Assembly: GCA_964492555.1 (NCBI GenBank)
Contig: CAZBKQ010000007.1
Coordinates: 1-64,000, forward strand
Direction: 5' to 3'
DNA: 64,000 bases
From: GCA-2709075 sp964492555
GTDB taxonomy: Bacteria > Pseudomonadota > Alphaproteobacteria > MPNO01 > UBA2964
Shown one piece after another: positions 34,364 through 43,510 of the stretch. Under the pieces are notes generated by a model. That model was not told the origin of the DNA, did not search any database, and worked only from the letters and a program-made list of their open reading frames with translations. The translations under genes and the position numbers were made by a program. Every line of letters starts with the position of its first letter. The stretch's first letter is position 1.

Positions 34364-37204
34364 ATGGCGACGATCCTCAAACGCAAGGAAATCATCGATC
34401 TTGAGGCGCTGACCGCCGCCTATGAGGCGGAATGGTCGGAAGACGAATCGACCTCCGAATCGCGCAAACGCCTGTTCGAGATGATCAAGCGGGCGCTGGC
34501 CGAGGGGCGCGATGAAGTCCGCCGCCGGTTCGAGGAAGACCACGAAACCGGGGAAACCAATGTCCGCGCCACCGCCTTTCTGATGGATCAGCTTCTGCGG
34601 TTCGCGCTCGATATCACCACCACCCATATCTATCCGACCGCGGAACCGACCTCCGCCGAACGGATTTGCGTCGTTTGCACCGGCGGGTACGGGCGGGGCG
34701 AGCTCGCGCCCTTTTCCGATCTCGATCTGATGTTCCTGCTGCCCTACCGGCTGACCCCCCGGGTCGAGCAGATCGTCGAATCGATCCTCTATCTGCTCTG
34801 GGATCTCAGTCTCAAGGTCGGGCACGCCACCCGCAATGTCAAAGAGGTCGTGCGGCTGTCAGAAGACGACATCACCATTCGCACGGCGGTTCTGGAATCG
34901 CGTTTCCTCTGGGGTAACCGCAAGCTGTTTCAGGATATGCGGCGCGCCTTCCGCAAGAATGTGATGGCCGATTCCGGCCCGGCCTTCGCCGAAGCCAAGC
35001 TGGTGGAACGCGATGAGCGCCACCAGAAAATGGGCGATTCGCGCTATGTGCTGGAACCCAACCTGAAGGAGGGCAAGGGCGGGCTGCGCGATCTGCATAC
35101 GCTGTTCTGGATCGCCAAATATCTTTATCAGGTCGATGCCGTGCCGGACCTGGTCGAAAAGGGCGTGCTGACGGCGGCGGAGGCGCGGCGTTTCGCCAAG
35201 GCGCAGAACTTTCTCTGGACCGTGCGGTCGCATCTGCATTATCTGACCGGGCGGGGCGAGGACAGGCTGACCTTTGACGTTCAGACCGAAATCGGCCGCC
35301 GCATCGGGTATCGCGATCACGCCGGAACGCTCGGCGTCGAACGCTTCATGAAACATTACTATCTGACGGCGAAGGAGGTCGGTGATCTGACGCGGATATT
35401 CTGTGCCGCGCTGGAGGCCGAGCATCAGCGCTGGAACGCGTTCAACTTCAAGGCGCGCGATATATTCCGCCGCGATATCGAGGGGTTCAAGATCGAAAGC
35501 GGTCGGTTATCCGTCGAATCCGGATCGGAACTGACAGAGGACCCGGTTCGGATCCTGAGGCTGTTTCGCGCGGCGCAGACCCATGACCGCGATATCCATC
35601 CACGCGCATTGCGGTTGATCACGCGGCATCTGAAGCTGGTCGACACCATCCGGGACGACAAGGAAGCCAACCGGCTGTTCGTGGAGATGCTGACCGACCC
35701 GAACGACGCCGACGTGACGCTGCGCCGGCTGAACGAATCGGGCGTGTTCGGGCGTTTCGTGCCCGATTTCGGGCGTGTCGTCGCGCAGATGCAGCACGAC
35801 ATGTATCACGTCTATACGGTCGATGAGCATACGATCTTCGCCATCGGCATCCTGCACGGGATAGAACAGGGCAAATACAAGGACGACATGCCGGTGGCGA
35901 GCGAGGTGATCCACAAGCTGGTCTCCAAACGCGCGCTTTATGTCGCCATCCTGCTGCATGATATCGCAAAGGGGCGCGGCGGCGATCATTCGGTGCTGGG
36001 GGCGGAGGTCGCGCTGGATTTGTGTCCCCGTTTCGGTCTTTCGCCTGAAGAAACCGAGACCGTCGAATGGCTGGTCCGCTATCATCTGCTGATGAGCCAT
36101 ATCGCCTTTCATCGCGATCTCGCCGATCCCAAGAGCATCATTGATTTCGCCGAACAGGTGCAATCGGTTGAACGGCTGCGGCTGCTGCTTTGTCTGACGG
36201 TCGCCGATATACGGGCGGTCGGGCCCAATGTCTGGAATAACTGGAAGGCGTCGCTGCTGCGTGAGCTGTATTACGCGACGGAGGCGGAGCTTTCCGGCGG
36301 GCATGACACGACGGGCCGGGAAGCCCGGATCGAAAGCGCCAAACACGCCTTGTCCGAAACGCTCGGCAATATGGGCTGGTCCGGCGGCGCGATCGAGGAA
36401 ATCGTCGCTCTCGGCTACCCGTCCTACTGGCTGTCACTTGATACCGATACGCATTGCCGCCATGCGGCGTTGATCCATGACGCGTTGGCCAATGACCGGC
36501 AGATCGCCTACGATACGCGCGCCGACGATGTCCACGCGGTAACCGAACTGACGATCTACACACCCGATCACCCCGGCCTGTTTTCATCCATCGCCGGGGC
36601 GATCGCCGTTTCCGGCGCGAATATCGTCGGCGCGAAGATTTTCACCATGACCAACGGCATGGCGCTCGACATATTCGCGATCCAGGATTCGACCGGGAAC
36701 GCCTTTGTCCGTCAGGGCGATATCGACCGGTTGACGGCGCGGATCGAACAGGCGCTGCGCGGCGAATGGCGGCCGTCGGTCGAGTTGCAAAAAAAGCCGG
36801 TGATCTCCAGCCGCGATGACGTGTTCTCCGTCTCGCCGCGCGTGCTGATCAATAACGGCGCGAGCCGCACTCATTCGGTGATCGAAATCAACGGGCGCGA
36901 CCGGACCGGCTTTTTGCATGACGTTACCCGGACACTGGCAGACCTCGGCCTGCAGGTGTCCAGCGCGCTGGTCACGACCTATGGTGAACGGGCGGTGGAC
37001 GTGTTCTACGTCAAGGACGGGTTCGGAATGCAGATCACCAATGAGCGCAAGCTAGACCAGATCCGGGAGGAGCTGCTTGAGACGCTGGGCGCCTCGCCGG
37101 AAGATCTCGAAGAGGCGCGCAATCGCCAGCCGCGCGGCGCCGCCCGCAAGGCGGCCCGCCGCCCGCGCAGGGTTTCACCCCATTCCGCCGGCACCGCGTC
37201 GTAA
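34364..37204 (+). CDS. glnD: PII uridylyltransferase/uridylyl-removing enzyme GlnD
   Basis: GlnD senses glutamine and adds or removes UMP on PII proteins, controlling nitrogen metabolism. The 946-aa protein has the nucleotidyltransferase motif GGYGRGELAPFSDLDLMFL (about 107-125), the linker helical domain, the HD hydrolase motif HDIAKGRGGDH (about 531), and two C-terminal ACT domains (about 727 and 840). A short Arg-rich tail ends the protein. It is upstream of murJ, a frequent neighbour. Confidence 0.97.
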   Translation: MATILKRKEIIDLEALTAAYEAEWSEDESTSESRKRLFEMIKRALAEGRDEVRRRFEEDHETGETNVRATAFLMDQLLRFALDITTTHIYPTAEPTSAERICVVCTGGYGRGELAPFSDLDLMFLLPYRLTPRVEQIVESILYLLWDLSLKVGHATRNVKEVVRLSEDDITIRTAVLESRFLWGNRKLFQDMRRAFRKNVMADSGPAFAEAKLVERDERHQKMGDSRYVLEPNLKEGKGGLRDLHTLFWIAKYLYQVDAVPDLVEKGVLTAAEARRFAKAQNFLWTVRSHLHYLTGRGEDRLTFDVQTEIGRRIGYRDHAGTLGVERFMKHYYLTAKEVGDLTRIFCAALEAEHQRWNAFNFKARDIFRRDIEGFKIESGRLSVESGSELTEDPVRILRLFRAAQTHDRDIHPRALRLITRHLKLVDTIRDDKEANRLFVEMLTDPNDADVTLRRLNESGVFGRFVPDFGRVVAQMQHDMYHVYTVDEHTIFAIGILHGIEQGKYKDDMPVASEVIHKLVSKRALYVAILLHDIAKGRGGDHSVLGAEVALDLCPRFGLSPEETETVEWLVRYHLLMSHIAFHRDLADPKSIIDFAEQVQSVERLRLLLCLTVADIRAVGPNVWNNWKASLLRELYYATEAELSGGHDTTGREARIESAKHALSETLGNMGWSGGAIEEIVALGYPSYWLSLDTDTHCRHAALIHDALANDRQIAYDTRADDVHAVTELTIYTPDHPGLFSSIAGAIAVSGANIVGAKIFTMTNGMALDIFAIQDSTGNAFVRQGDIDRLTARIEQALRGEWRPSVELQKKPVISSRDDVFSVSPRVLINNGASRTHSVIEINGRDRTGFLHDVTRTLADLGLQVSSALVTTYGERAVDVFYVKDGFGMQITNERKLDQIREELLETLGASPEDLEEARNRQPRGAARKAARRPRRVSPHSAGTAS

Positions 37205-37244
37205 TCGAATGCCGGATTTAATTCCCATGACCGTGCCGCGTTAG

Positions 37245-38804
37245 ATGGCGCTATTCAAGGCAATTGCGACCGTCGGCGGCTACACCATGATCAGCCGCGT
37301 TCTCGGATTTCTGCGCGATATTCTGATCGCCGCGCTGATGGGGGCGGGCCCTGTCGCGGACGCGTTTTTCGTCGCCTTCAAGCTGCCGAATTTTTTCCGC
37401 CGCCTGTTTGCCGAGGGCGCGTTCAACGCCGCCTTCGTGCCGCTGTTCGCCGGGCGGCTGGCGGCGGATGGCCAGGCATCGGCGCGCGATTTTGCCGCAG
37501 CCGTTCTGTCCGTCATGGCGGTGTTTCTGTTTTGCTTCGTGACCCTGTTGCAGATCGCGATGCCGCTGCTGATGTACGGGTTCGCGCCGGGGTTCGCCGG
37601 CGATCCCGTCCGCTTTGACCTGGCGGTGGAACTGACCCGCATTACCTTTCCCTATCTCCTTTTTATATCGCTGGTCTCGCTGTTGGGTGGGGTGCTGAAT
37701 TCTCTCGACCGGTTCGCCGCCGCCGCCGCGACGCCGATTATTCTGAATATCTGTCTGATCGGCGGGCTGGTGGTTGCCGCGCCGCATTTGCCGACGCCGG
37801 GTCACGGGCTGGCCTGGGGCGTGGCCGCCGCCGGCATCGCGCAGTTCCTGTGGCTTATCCATGCCTGCCGCCGCGCCGGCATGGTTTTCCGCCTGCCGAA
37901 ACCGCGGCTGACGCCGGGGGTGAAGCGGCTGCTGACCCTGATGGTGCCGGGCGCCATCGGCGCCGGGGTGGTGCAGCTCAATCTGCTGATCGATATCGTG
38001 ATCGCCTCGACGCTGCCCGCCGGGGCGGTGTCATTCCTCTATTATGCGGACCGGCTGAATCAGCTGCCGCTCGGCGTCATCGGCGTTGCCATCGGGACGG
38101 CGCTCTTGCCGCTGCTGTCGCGCCAGCTGCGCCAGGGAGAGGATGCGGCGGCGCGCGAGTCGATGAACAGGGCGATAGAAATCGCGCTGCTCTTTACCGT
38201 GCCGGCCGCGGTGGCGCTGGTGCTGATCGCCGATCCGATCATAAAGGTGCTGTTTGAACGCGGTGCGTTCGATCCCGCGACGACCCGGGCGACGGCGCTG
38301 GCGCTGACCGCCTATGCCGTCGGGTTGCCGGCCTATGTGCTGGTCAAGGTGCTTGCGCCCGGCTTTTTCGCCCGTGAAGACACCAAAACGCCGGTCAAGA
38401 TCGCGATCGTCTGCGTCGCTATCAATATCGCACTCAGCCTGACGCTGATCCATTTTCTGGCGCATGCCGGGATCGCGCTGGCGACCGCGATTGCCGCCTG
38501 GGTCAATGCCGGGTTGCTGGCGCTGATCCTGGCGCGGCGCGGGCATCACCGTCTCGATGCGCGGCTTAAGGGCAGGGCCTTGCGGATTTGTCTCGCGGCC
38601 GCCGGGATGGGGGCCGGGTTGTGGGTCGCGCATGGCTGGCTTGAGGCTGCGTTTTCCGCGTCGCTGGCGGAGCGGATAATGGCGCTGATCCCGCTGGTGT
38701 TGGGCGGGATGGCGGTTTACGGCGTTCTCGCCACCGCGACCGGTGCGGCGTCGCTCTCTGAAATAAAGGGGATTTTGCGGCGCAAACCGTCGCTTGACCC
38801 GTAA
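37245..38804 (+). CDS. murJ: Lipid II flippase MurJ
   Basis: The 519-aa MVF-family protein has about fourteen membrane segments. It starts MALFKAIATVGGYTMISRVL, then GFLRDILIAALMGAGPVADAF with the charged residues of helices 1-2, and FFRRLFAEGAFNAAFVPLF, the family signature. It flips lipid II across the inner membrane for peptidoglycan synthesis. It lies 40 bases after glnD and 48 bases before trpS, so glnD-murJ-trpS may be one unit. Confidence 0.96.
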   Translation: MALFKAIATVGGYTMISRVLGFLRDILIAALMGAGPVADAFFVAFKLPNFFRRLFAEGAFNAAFVPLFAGRLAADGQASARDFAAAVLSVMAVFLFCFVTLLQIAMPLLMYGFAPGFAGDPVRFDLAVELTRITFPYLLFISLVSLLGGVLNSLDRFAAAAATPIILNICLIGGLVVAAPHLPTPGHGLAWGVAAAGIAQFLWLIHACRRAGMVFRLPKPRLTPGVKRLLTLMVPGAIGAGVVQLNLLIDIVIASTLPAGAVSFLYYADRLNQLPLGVIGVAIGTALLPLLSRQLRQGEDAAARESMNRAIEIALLFTVPAAVALVLIADPIIKVLFERGAFDPATTRATALALTAYAVGLPAYVLVKVLAPGFFAREDTKTPVKIAIVCVAINIALSLTLIHFLAHAGIALATAIAAWVNAGLLALILARRGHHRLDARLKGRALRICLAAAGMGAGLWVAHGWLEAAFSASLAERIMALIPLVLGGMAVYGVLATATGAASLSEIKGILRRKPSLDP

Positions 38805-38852
38805 CCTTAATGGCGGGATAACGCCGCGCTCAACGACTATAAAGGACAGCTC

Positions 38853-39860
38853 ATGGCGCGGGTCTTTTCCGGCGTTCAACCGACCGGCAATCTGCATCTT
38901 GGCAATTATCTCGGCGCGATCCGGAATTTTGTCCGGCTGCAGGACGATCACGAATGCATCTATTGTGTCGTCGACCTGCACGCCGTCACCGTCTGGCAGG
39001 ACCCGGCGGAACTGATCCGCAATACGCGGGAGGTCGCCGCCGCCTTTATCGCCGCGGGCGTCGATCCCGAACAAAGCATCATCTTCAACCAGAGTGCGGT
39101 GCCACAGCACGCGGAGCTCGCCTGGGTTTTCAATTGCGTTGCGCGGGTCGGTTGGCTCAACCGGATGACGCAATTCAAGGACAAGGCGGGTAAGAACCGC
39201 GAAAACGCGAGCGTCGGGCTTTATGTCTATCCGGCGCTGATGGCGGCGGACATCCTTGCCTATCGCGCGACACACGTGCCGGTGGGCGAGGACCAGAAAC
39301 AGCATCTGGAGTTGACCCGCGATATTGCGCAGAAATTCAATAACGATTTCGGGACGGAGTTTTTCCCCATTATCGAGCCCCTGATCTTTGATCACGCGGC
39401 GCGGGTGATGAGTTTGCGCGACGGGCGCAACAAGATGAGCAAATCCGATCCGTCGGATAATTCCCGGATCAACATCACCGATGATGCCGATGCAATCGCG
39501 AAAAAAATCCGCCGCGCCAGGACTGACCCCGAACCGGTGCCCGACGGGTCCGAAGCGCTGGGGACGGCGGAGACACGGCCGGAGGCATTCAACCTGATCG
39601 ATATCTTCGCCGCGCTGGCCGATCGGCCCGCCGCCGACATCATGGCGGAGTATGGCGGCAAGCCGTTTTCCGAATTCAAGCCCGCGCTTGCCGATGTGGC
39701 GGTAACGGCGCTCGGCCCCATGGGTGATGAGATGCGCCGGCTGATGGATGATCCCACGGAAATCGACCGCACGCTGGCCAATGGCGTGGCGCGCGCGCGG
39801 GAGATTGCGGCGCCGGTCCTGGAAGAAGTTTACGATATCGTCGGGTTTTTGCGTCCCTGA
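38853..39860 (+). CDS. trpS: Tryptophanyl-tRNA synthetase
   Basis: The 335-aa class-I synthetase has the HIGH-equivalent HLGNYLGAIRN (residues 15-25) and the KMSKS motif near residue 194 (NKMSKSDPSDNSR), with PALMAADILAYRATHVPVGEDQ between. It charges tRNA-Trp. AAGGA precedes the ATG. It is complete and of normal length. Confidence 0.98.
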   Translation: MARVFSGVQPTGNLHLGNYLGAIRNFVRLQDDHECIYCVVDLHAVTVWQDPAELIRNTREVAAAFIAAGVDPEQSIIFNQSAVPQHAELAWVFNCVARVGWLNRMTQFKDKAGKNRENASVGLYVYPALMAADILAYRATHVPVGEDQKQHLELTRDIAQKFNNDFGTEFFPIIEPLIFDHAARVMSLRDGRNKMSKSDPSDNSRINITDDADAIAKKIRRARTDPEPVPDGSEALGTAETRPEAFNLIDIFAALADRPAADIMAEYGGKPFSEFKPALADVAVTALGPMGDEMRRLMDDPTEIDRTLANGVARAREIAAPVLEEVYDIVGFLRP

Positions 39861-39966
39861 ACGCCAAATCGGCGCTTAAATGCCGGTTTTTGCTTGCGAA
39901 ACCGGCAGATCGGGCGCAAAAGACGGCGCAACCCGCTATTTTTCGACTCGTTCCCCGGCGCCGTTT

Positions 39967-40887
39967 ATGGACCTTTATTTTCCTATTGCAGAAATGTCGC
40001 TCAACGCGCTCCTGCTGTTCAGCATGGGAGCGGGTGTAGGCGTCCTGTCCGGCATGTTTGGCGTGGGCGGCGGGTTTCTGATGACGCCGCTGCTGATTTT
40101 TGTCGGCGTGCCGCCCGCCGTGGCGGTGGCGACGGAGGCCAACCAGGTGGTCGCCGCGTCCGTCTCCGGGGCCCTCGCCCATTGGCGGCGCGGCAATGTC
40201 GATGTGAAGATGGGCGTCGTGCTGCTGATCGGCGGCTTTATCGGCTCCACCGCCGGTGTCTGGATATTCACCTGGCTGCGCCAGCTTGGTCAGATCGACG
40301 TCGTCATCTCCATGTGTTTCGTGACCTTCCTTGGCATCATCGGGGTTTTGATGGTGAGCGAAAGCGTGCGCGCCTGGATGAAAAGCCGGAATCCGGGGGG
40401 CGCGCCCCGCACCAAGCTGCATCAGCATACCTGGCTGCACGGCCTGCCCTTCAAGATGCGGTTCCGCCGCTCGAAGCTCTATATCAGTGCCCTGCTGCCG
40501 CTCGGCATCGGTATCTTTGTCGGCATTCTCTCTGCCATCATGGGTGTCGGCGGCGGCTTCATCATGGTGCCGGCGATGATCTATCTGCTCGGCATGCCGA
40601 CCTCGGTCGTCGTCGGGACCTCGCTTTTCCAGATCATTTTCGTCACCGCCAACGTGACTTTCCTGCAATCGGTCAATAACCAGACCGTCGATGTCATGCT
40701 GGCCCTGTTGCTGGTCGTCGGGAGCGTCATCGGCGCGCAGATCGGCACCATGTTCGGCGCCAAGTTGCGCGGCGAACAGCTGCGGGCGCTTCTGGGTCTG
40801 ATCGTGCTCGCTGTCGGCGCCAAGGTCGCCTGGACCTTGATCGCGACGCCGGCGGAACTGTTCACCATCGGGGCGGGGGGGCACTGA
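39967..40887 (+). CDS. TSUP/TauE-SafE family permease
   Basis: The 306-aa membrane protein has seven or eight hydrophobic segments arranged as two related halves, each with the family motif: GVGGGFLMTPLLIF near residue 32 and GVGGGFIMVPAMIY in the second half. A basic loop (KSRNPGGAPRTKLHQHTW) links them. Family members export sulfite, sulfoacetate or other organosulfur anions; the substrate here is not known. An upstream in-frame ATG at 39880 would add 29 residues with no membrane character. It is coupled (TGATG) to the TIGR02186 gene. Confidence 0.9.
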   Translation: MDLYFPIAEMSLNALLLFSMGAGVGVLSGMFGVGGGFLMTPLLIFVGVPPAVAVATEANQVVAASVSGALAHWRRGNVDVKMGVVLLIGGFIGSTAGVWIFTWLRQLGQIDVVISMCFVTFLGIIGVLMVSESVRAWMKSRNPGGAPRTKLHQHTWLHGLPFKMRFRRSKLYISALLPLGIGIFVGILSAIMGVGGGFIMVPAMIYLLGMPTSVVVGTSLFQIIFVTANVTFLQSVNNQTVDVMLALLLVVGSVIGAQIGTMFGAKLRGEQLRALLGLIVLAVGAKVAWTLIATPAELFTIGAGGH

Positions 40888-41606
40888 TGATACGGCGTCT
40901 TCTCCTGTCATATTTTATCCTGTTCGTGCTGCTGTGTGCCCCGCCGGTCGCCGCCAAGCCGCTGGTCGCAGATTTGTCCGACACCAAGATTGAAATCACC
41001 ACCAGCTTTTCCGGCACCCGTCTGCTGCTTTTTGGCGCGATCAACGAACCGGGCGATGTCGTTGTCGTCGTGCGCGGTCCCGACGTACTTGAGGCCGTGC
41101 GTAAAAAACAACGCGTCGGCGGGATCTGGGTGAATGGCCGCGCGCGGGTTTTTGAGAACGCGCCCGGTTATTATTATGTCGCCTCGTCAAAGCCGCTTGG
41201 TGACATCGCGTCCGCCCAGACATTGCGCGACTATTCGATCGGATATGGCTCTTTCGAGTTGCTGCATGACGGAGAATTCCGCGACGCGCTGATCCGGTTG
41301 AAAGAGGCGCGCGAACTTTATGTGCGCCGCGACGCATCGGTGAAGGTCATTGACGACAGCCTGTTTCGGGCGGAGCTGAGCTTTCCGTCCAGCGTGCCGA
41401 CCGGTCCTTACCGGGCGGAAGTGCATCTGTTTCGCAATGGCCGGCACATCAACACCTACGCAAAGCAGCTTCGGGTGCGCAAGGTGGGTGTCGAGGCGGC
41501 GGTGTTTAATTTTGCTCATACCCATTCGGCGCTTTACGGTATTATCGCCGTGTTGATCGCTCTGGTGGCCGGCTGGACCGCCGGCGCGGTATTCAGAAGG
41601 ACCTGA
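40887..41606 (+). CDS. TIGR02186 family membrane-anchored periplasmic protein
   Basis: The 239-aa protein has a signal peptide (MIRRLLLSYFILFVLLCAPP, cleaved near PVAAK), a long periplasmic beta-rich domain (VADLSDTKIEITTSFSGTR, then WVNGRARVFENAPGYYYVAS and FPSSVPTGPYRAEVHLF), and one C-terminal membrane helix (LYGIIAVLIALVAGWTAGAV). This matches TIGR02186, found mostly in alphaproteobacteria and often beside a TSUP permease. Its role is unknown. Overlap with the permease gene and its position suggest a partner of the transporter. Confidence 0.9.
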   Translation: MIRRLLLSYFILFVLLCAPPVAAKPLVADLSDTKIEITTSFSGTRLLLFGAINEPGDVVVVVRGPDVLEAVRKKQRVGGIWVNGRARVFENAPGYYYVASSKPLGDIASAQTLRDYSIGYGSFELLHDGEFRDALIRLKEARELYVRRDASVKVIDDSLFRAELSFPSSVPTGPYRAEVHLFRNGRHINTYAKQLRVRKVGVEAAVFNFAHTHSALYGIIAVLIALVAGWTAGAVFRRT

Positions 41607-41611
41607 TCTTG

Positions 41612-42118
41612 ATGACAGAAACCGGGGAAAGCCAGGCGGCTGATAGCAGCGTTCCCGCCGAGCGATTTTTTTTGGTCGTGGTCGACGCTTCCAAAGAGCT
41701 TCGCGTCGCGTTGCGCTTTGCCGCCCAGCGGGCGCGCAAAACCGGTGGCCGCGTCGCGCTCCTCTCGGTTCTGGAACCGGCCGATTTTCAGCACTGGATG
41801 GCGGTCGAGGAAAAAATGCGCGAGGAACGCCGCGAAGAGGCGGAACGCCTGCTCGAAAAGCTGGGGGCGGAAGTCACTGAAATCACCGGCGACATGCCGT
41901 CGCTTTATGTCCGGGAAGGCAAGGTTAGCGACGAAATTCTCGGGCTGATCAAGGAAGAACCCAACATATCCATCCTGGTGCTGGGGGCGGGGACGGACAA
42001 AAAAGGCCCCGGACCGCTGGTATCCTCCCTGGCGGGCAAGCTTTCCGGTGAATTTCCGGTTCCGATCACGGTCGTGCCCGGCACGTTGAGCGACGCTCAA
42101 ATTGACGCCCTGACCTGA
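41612..42118 (+). CDS. Universal stress protein (UspA family)
   Basis: The 168-aa protein has the Usp fold: FFLVVVDASKELRVALRFAAQ, GRVALLSVLEP, and the C-terminal loop ISILVLGAGTDKKGPGPLV. The usual G-x2-G-x9-G-S/T ATP motif is only partly kept, so nucleotide binding is uncertain. It starts at the ATG at 41612 with AAGGA ten bases before; a TTG at 41609 is less likely. It is five bases after the TIGR02186 gene and probably forms one operon with it and the permease. Confidence 0.88.
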   Translation: MTETGESQAADSSVPAERFFLVVVDASKELRVALRFAAQRARKTGGRVALLSVLEPADFQHWMAVEEKMREERREEAERLLEKLGAEVTEITGDMPSLYVREGKVSDEILGLIKEEPNISILVLGAGTDKKGPGPLVSSLAGKLSGEFPVPITVVPGTLSDAQIDALT

Positions 42119-42252
42119 TCGCCTCTCCACCGGATTTCAGTTTTTAACCATAAAAAATTCGATAATATTACCGGATTGTTTGGTTTTCCACACGTTTCCA
42201 CTTTCGAAACGTTGTCGAAAAATGCGCTCCATCAACAGGTTAGAGAAAATCC

Positions 42253-42297
42253 GAATCACCGGGCGATTCTCCATCTTGTAAATTAACGTCTCGTTAA
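42253..42297 (+). promoter_or_regulatory. CtrA-type site with two flanking GANTC methylation sites
   Basis: TTAA-CGTCTCG-TTAA (42283-42297) is a perfect TTAA-N7-TTAA CtrA site and lies inside a longer palindrome (AATTAACG-TCT-CGTTAATT). Just upstream, GAATC (42253-42257) and GATTC (42265-42269) are CcrM (GANTC) sites, themselves an inverted repeat. It lies about 125 bases before the glucosaminidase start. The rest of this 304-base gap holds a small hairpin (42193-42211) and no gene. Confidence 0.7.
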
Positions 42298-42422
42298 TTA
42301 AATCTCCGCTCACGCCTCATCGTAACTGGGCGACCTCTTTAGTTTCGGCAGCCGCTGGACGGCGGGAAATCCCGATCCGGAAATGACCGGCGGGGAGAGT
42401 GATGTCGGAGGGTTGAGCGATT

Positions 42423-43496
42423 TTGGAACAGAAAGCCACAAACAGAATTTTCGATGCGGGCCTGCTCGGGATAGCGGGCGCGGGCGGCGCGTTGCTTTAT
42501 GGGCTGATGTCCCTGACGGGGCTATTTGCCCCTGGCGAGACCCTGTCCGCGGCGAATACGGGAAAATCTGCTCCCGCCGTTGTCGCGGCCGGCCCCCGCG
42601 TCGAACATTTGCTGGGCCCCGCGACGAATGACTACGAACCCGCGCGCGTCGTGCGGGAGGGTCATGCCACGCTGCAAATTGCGCCGGTCAGCCTGCTGCG
42701 GCGCTATTACGATTCCATCGGCTTCGATCTGTCCCGCGTGCGCGATCACGGCCGGGTGCCGCGTCTGATTCTGGCCGCGCTGCCGAGGGATATTCAAAGT
42801 GTCGAACAGCCGCGTCTTCGCAAAATGCTGTTTATGCAGACAACATTGCCGCTGATCCTCCATGTGAATGAAAAAATCATGGCAGATCGCAAACGCGTAA
42901 TGTCGCTGCGCGGCAAGGCCGAGGAAGGCGGAGTTCTGAGCCCCGCCGAAAAGCGCTGGCTGACCGATCTGTCGGTGGAATATGGCGCCGGTGGGGAAAA
43001 TCCGGATCCGCAAAACCCCGATTTTGCCTCTCTGCTGAAGCGTGTGGATATCCTGCCGCCGTCCCTTGCGCTGGCGCAGTCGGCCGAGGAAAGCGGTTGG
43101 GGTACGTCGCGATTCGCGCGTGAAGGCAATGCCTTGTTCGGCCAACGCACCTGGCGCGGCCCGAAGGGCATGATCCCGAAGAAGCGGGCCGCGGGTGAAA
43201 AATACCGGGTGCGGTCTTTCGACACACTGCTCGAGGGCGTCTGGGCCTACGCCTATAACCTGAATACCCATTTCGCCTATGCGAAGTTTCGCGAGCGCCG
43301 GGCGCGTTTACGGGCAGCGGGCAATACTCTGACCGGTGATCGGCTGATCGACACTCTCGATCGTTATTCCGAAAGAGGTCAGGATTATATTCGGACGATT
43401 CGGACGATCATGCGGGTCAACGCGCTCAGCCAATTCGACGGCGCGCGCTTGTCGCATCCGCCCGTCCTTCCGCCGGAGCCGTCCTCCGGCGCCTGA
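42423..43496 (+). CDS. Bax-like glucosaminidase domain protein (peptidoglycan hydrolase)
   Basis: The 357-aa protein has an N-terminal membrane segment (LLGIAGAGGALLYGLMSLTGL) and, after a linker, the glucosaminidase/lysozyme-like domain at about 215-340: LPPSLALAQSAEESGWGTSRFAREGNALFGQ with the catalytic Glu, then EGVWAYAYNLNTHFAYAKFR. It should cleave glycan strands in the periplasm. The TTG start has GGAGGG ten bases upstream and is the only start before a stop codon. The CtrA/GANTC region upstream suggests cell-cycle control. It converges on the deacetylase gene. Confidence 0.85.
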   Translation: MEQKATNRIFDAGLLGIAGAGGALLYGLMSLTGLFAPGETLSAANTGKSAPAVVAAGPRVEHLLGPATNDYEPARVVREGHATLQIAPVSLLRRYYDSIGFDLSRVRDHGRVPRLILAALPRDIQSVEQPRLRKMLFMQTTLPLILHVNEKIMADRKRVMSLRGKAEEGGVLSPAEKRWLTDLSVEYGAGGENPDPQNPDFASLLKRVDILPPSLALAQSAEESGWGTSRFAREGNALFGQRTWRGPKGMIPKKRAAGEKYRVRSFDTLLEGVWAYAYNLNTHFAYAKFRERRARLRAAGNTLTGDRLIDTLDRYSERGQDYIRTIRTIMRVNALSQFDGARLSHPPVLPPEPSSGA

Positions 43497-43510
43497 TCGG
43501 GTCTTCTCTT

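Noticed and set aside
42193..42211. Hairpin CGTTTC/GAAACG as terminator of the Usp gene
   Set aside because: Only six pairs, a seven-base loop and no T tract on either strand.
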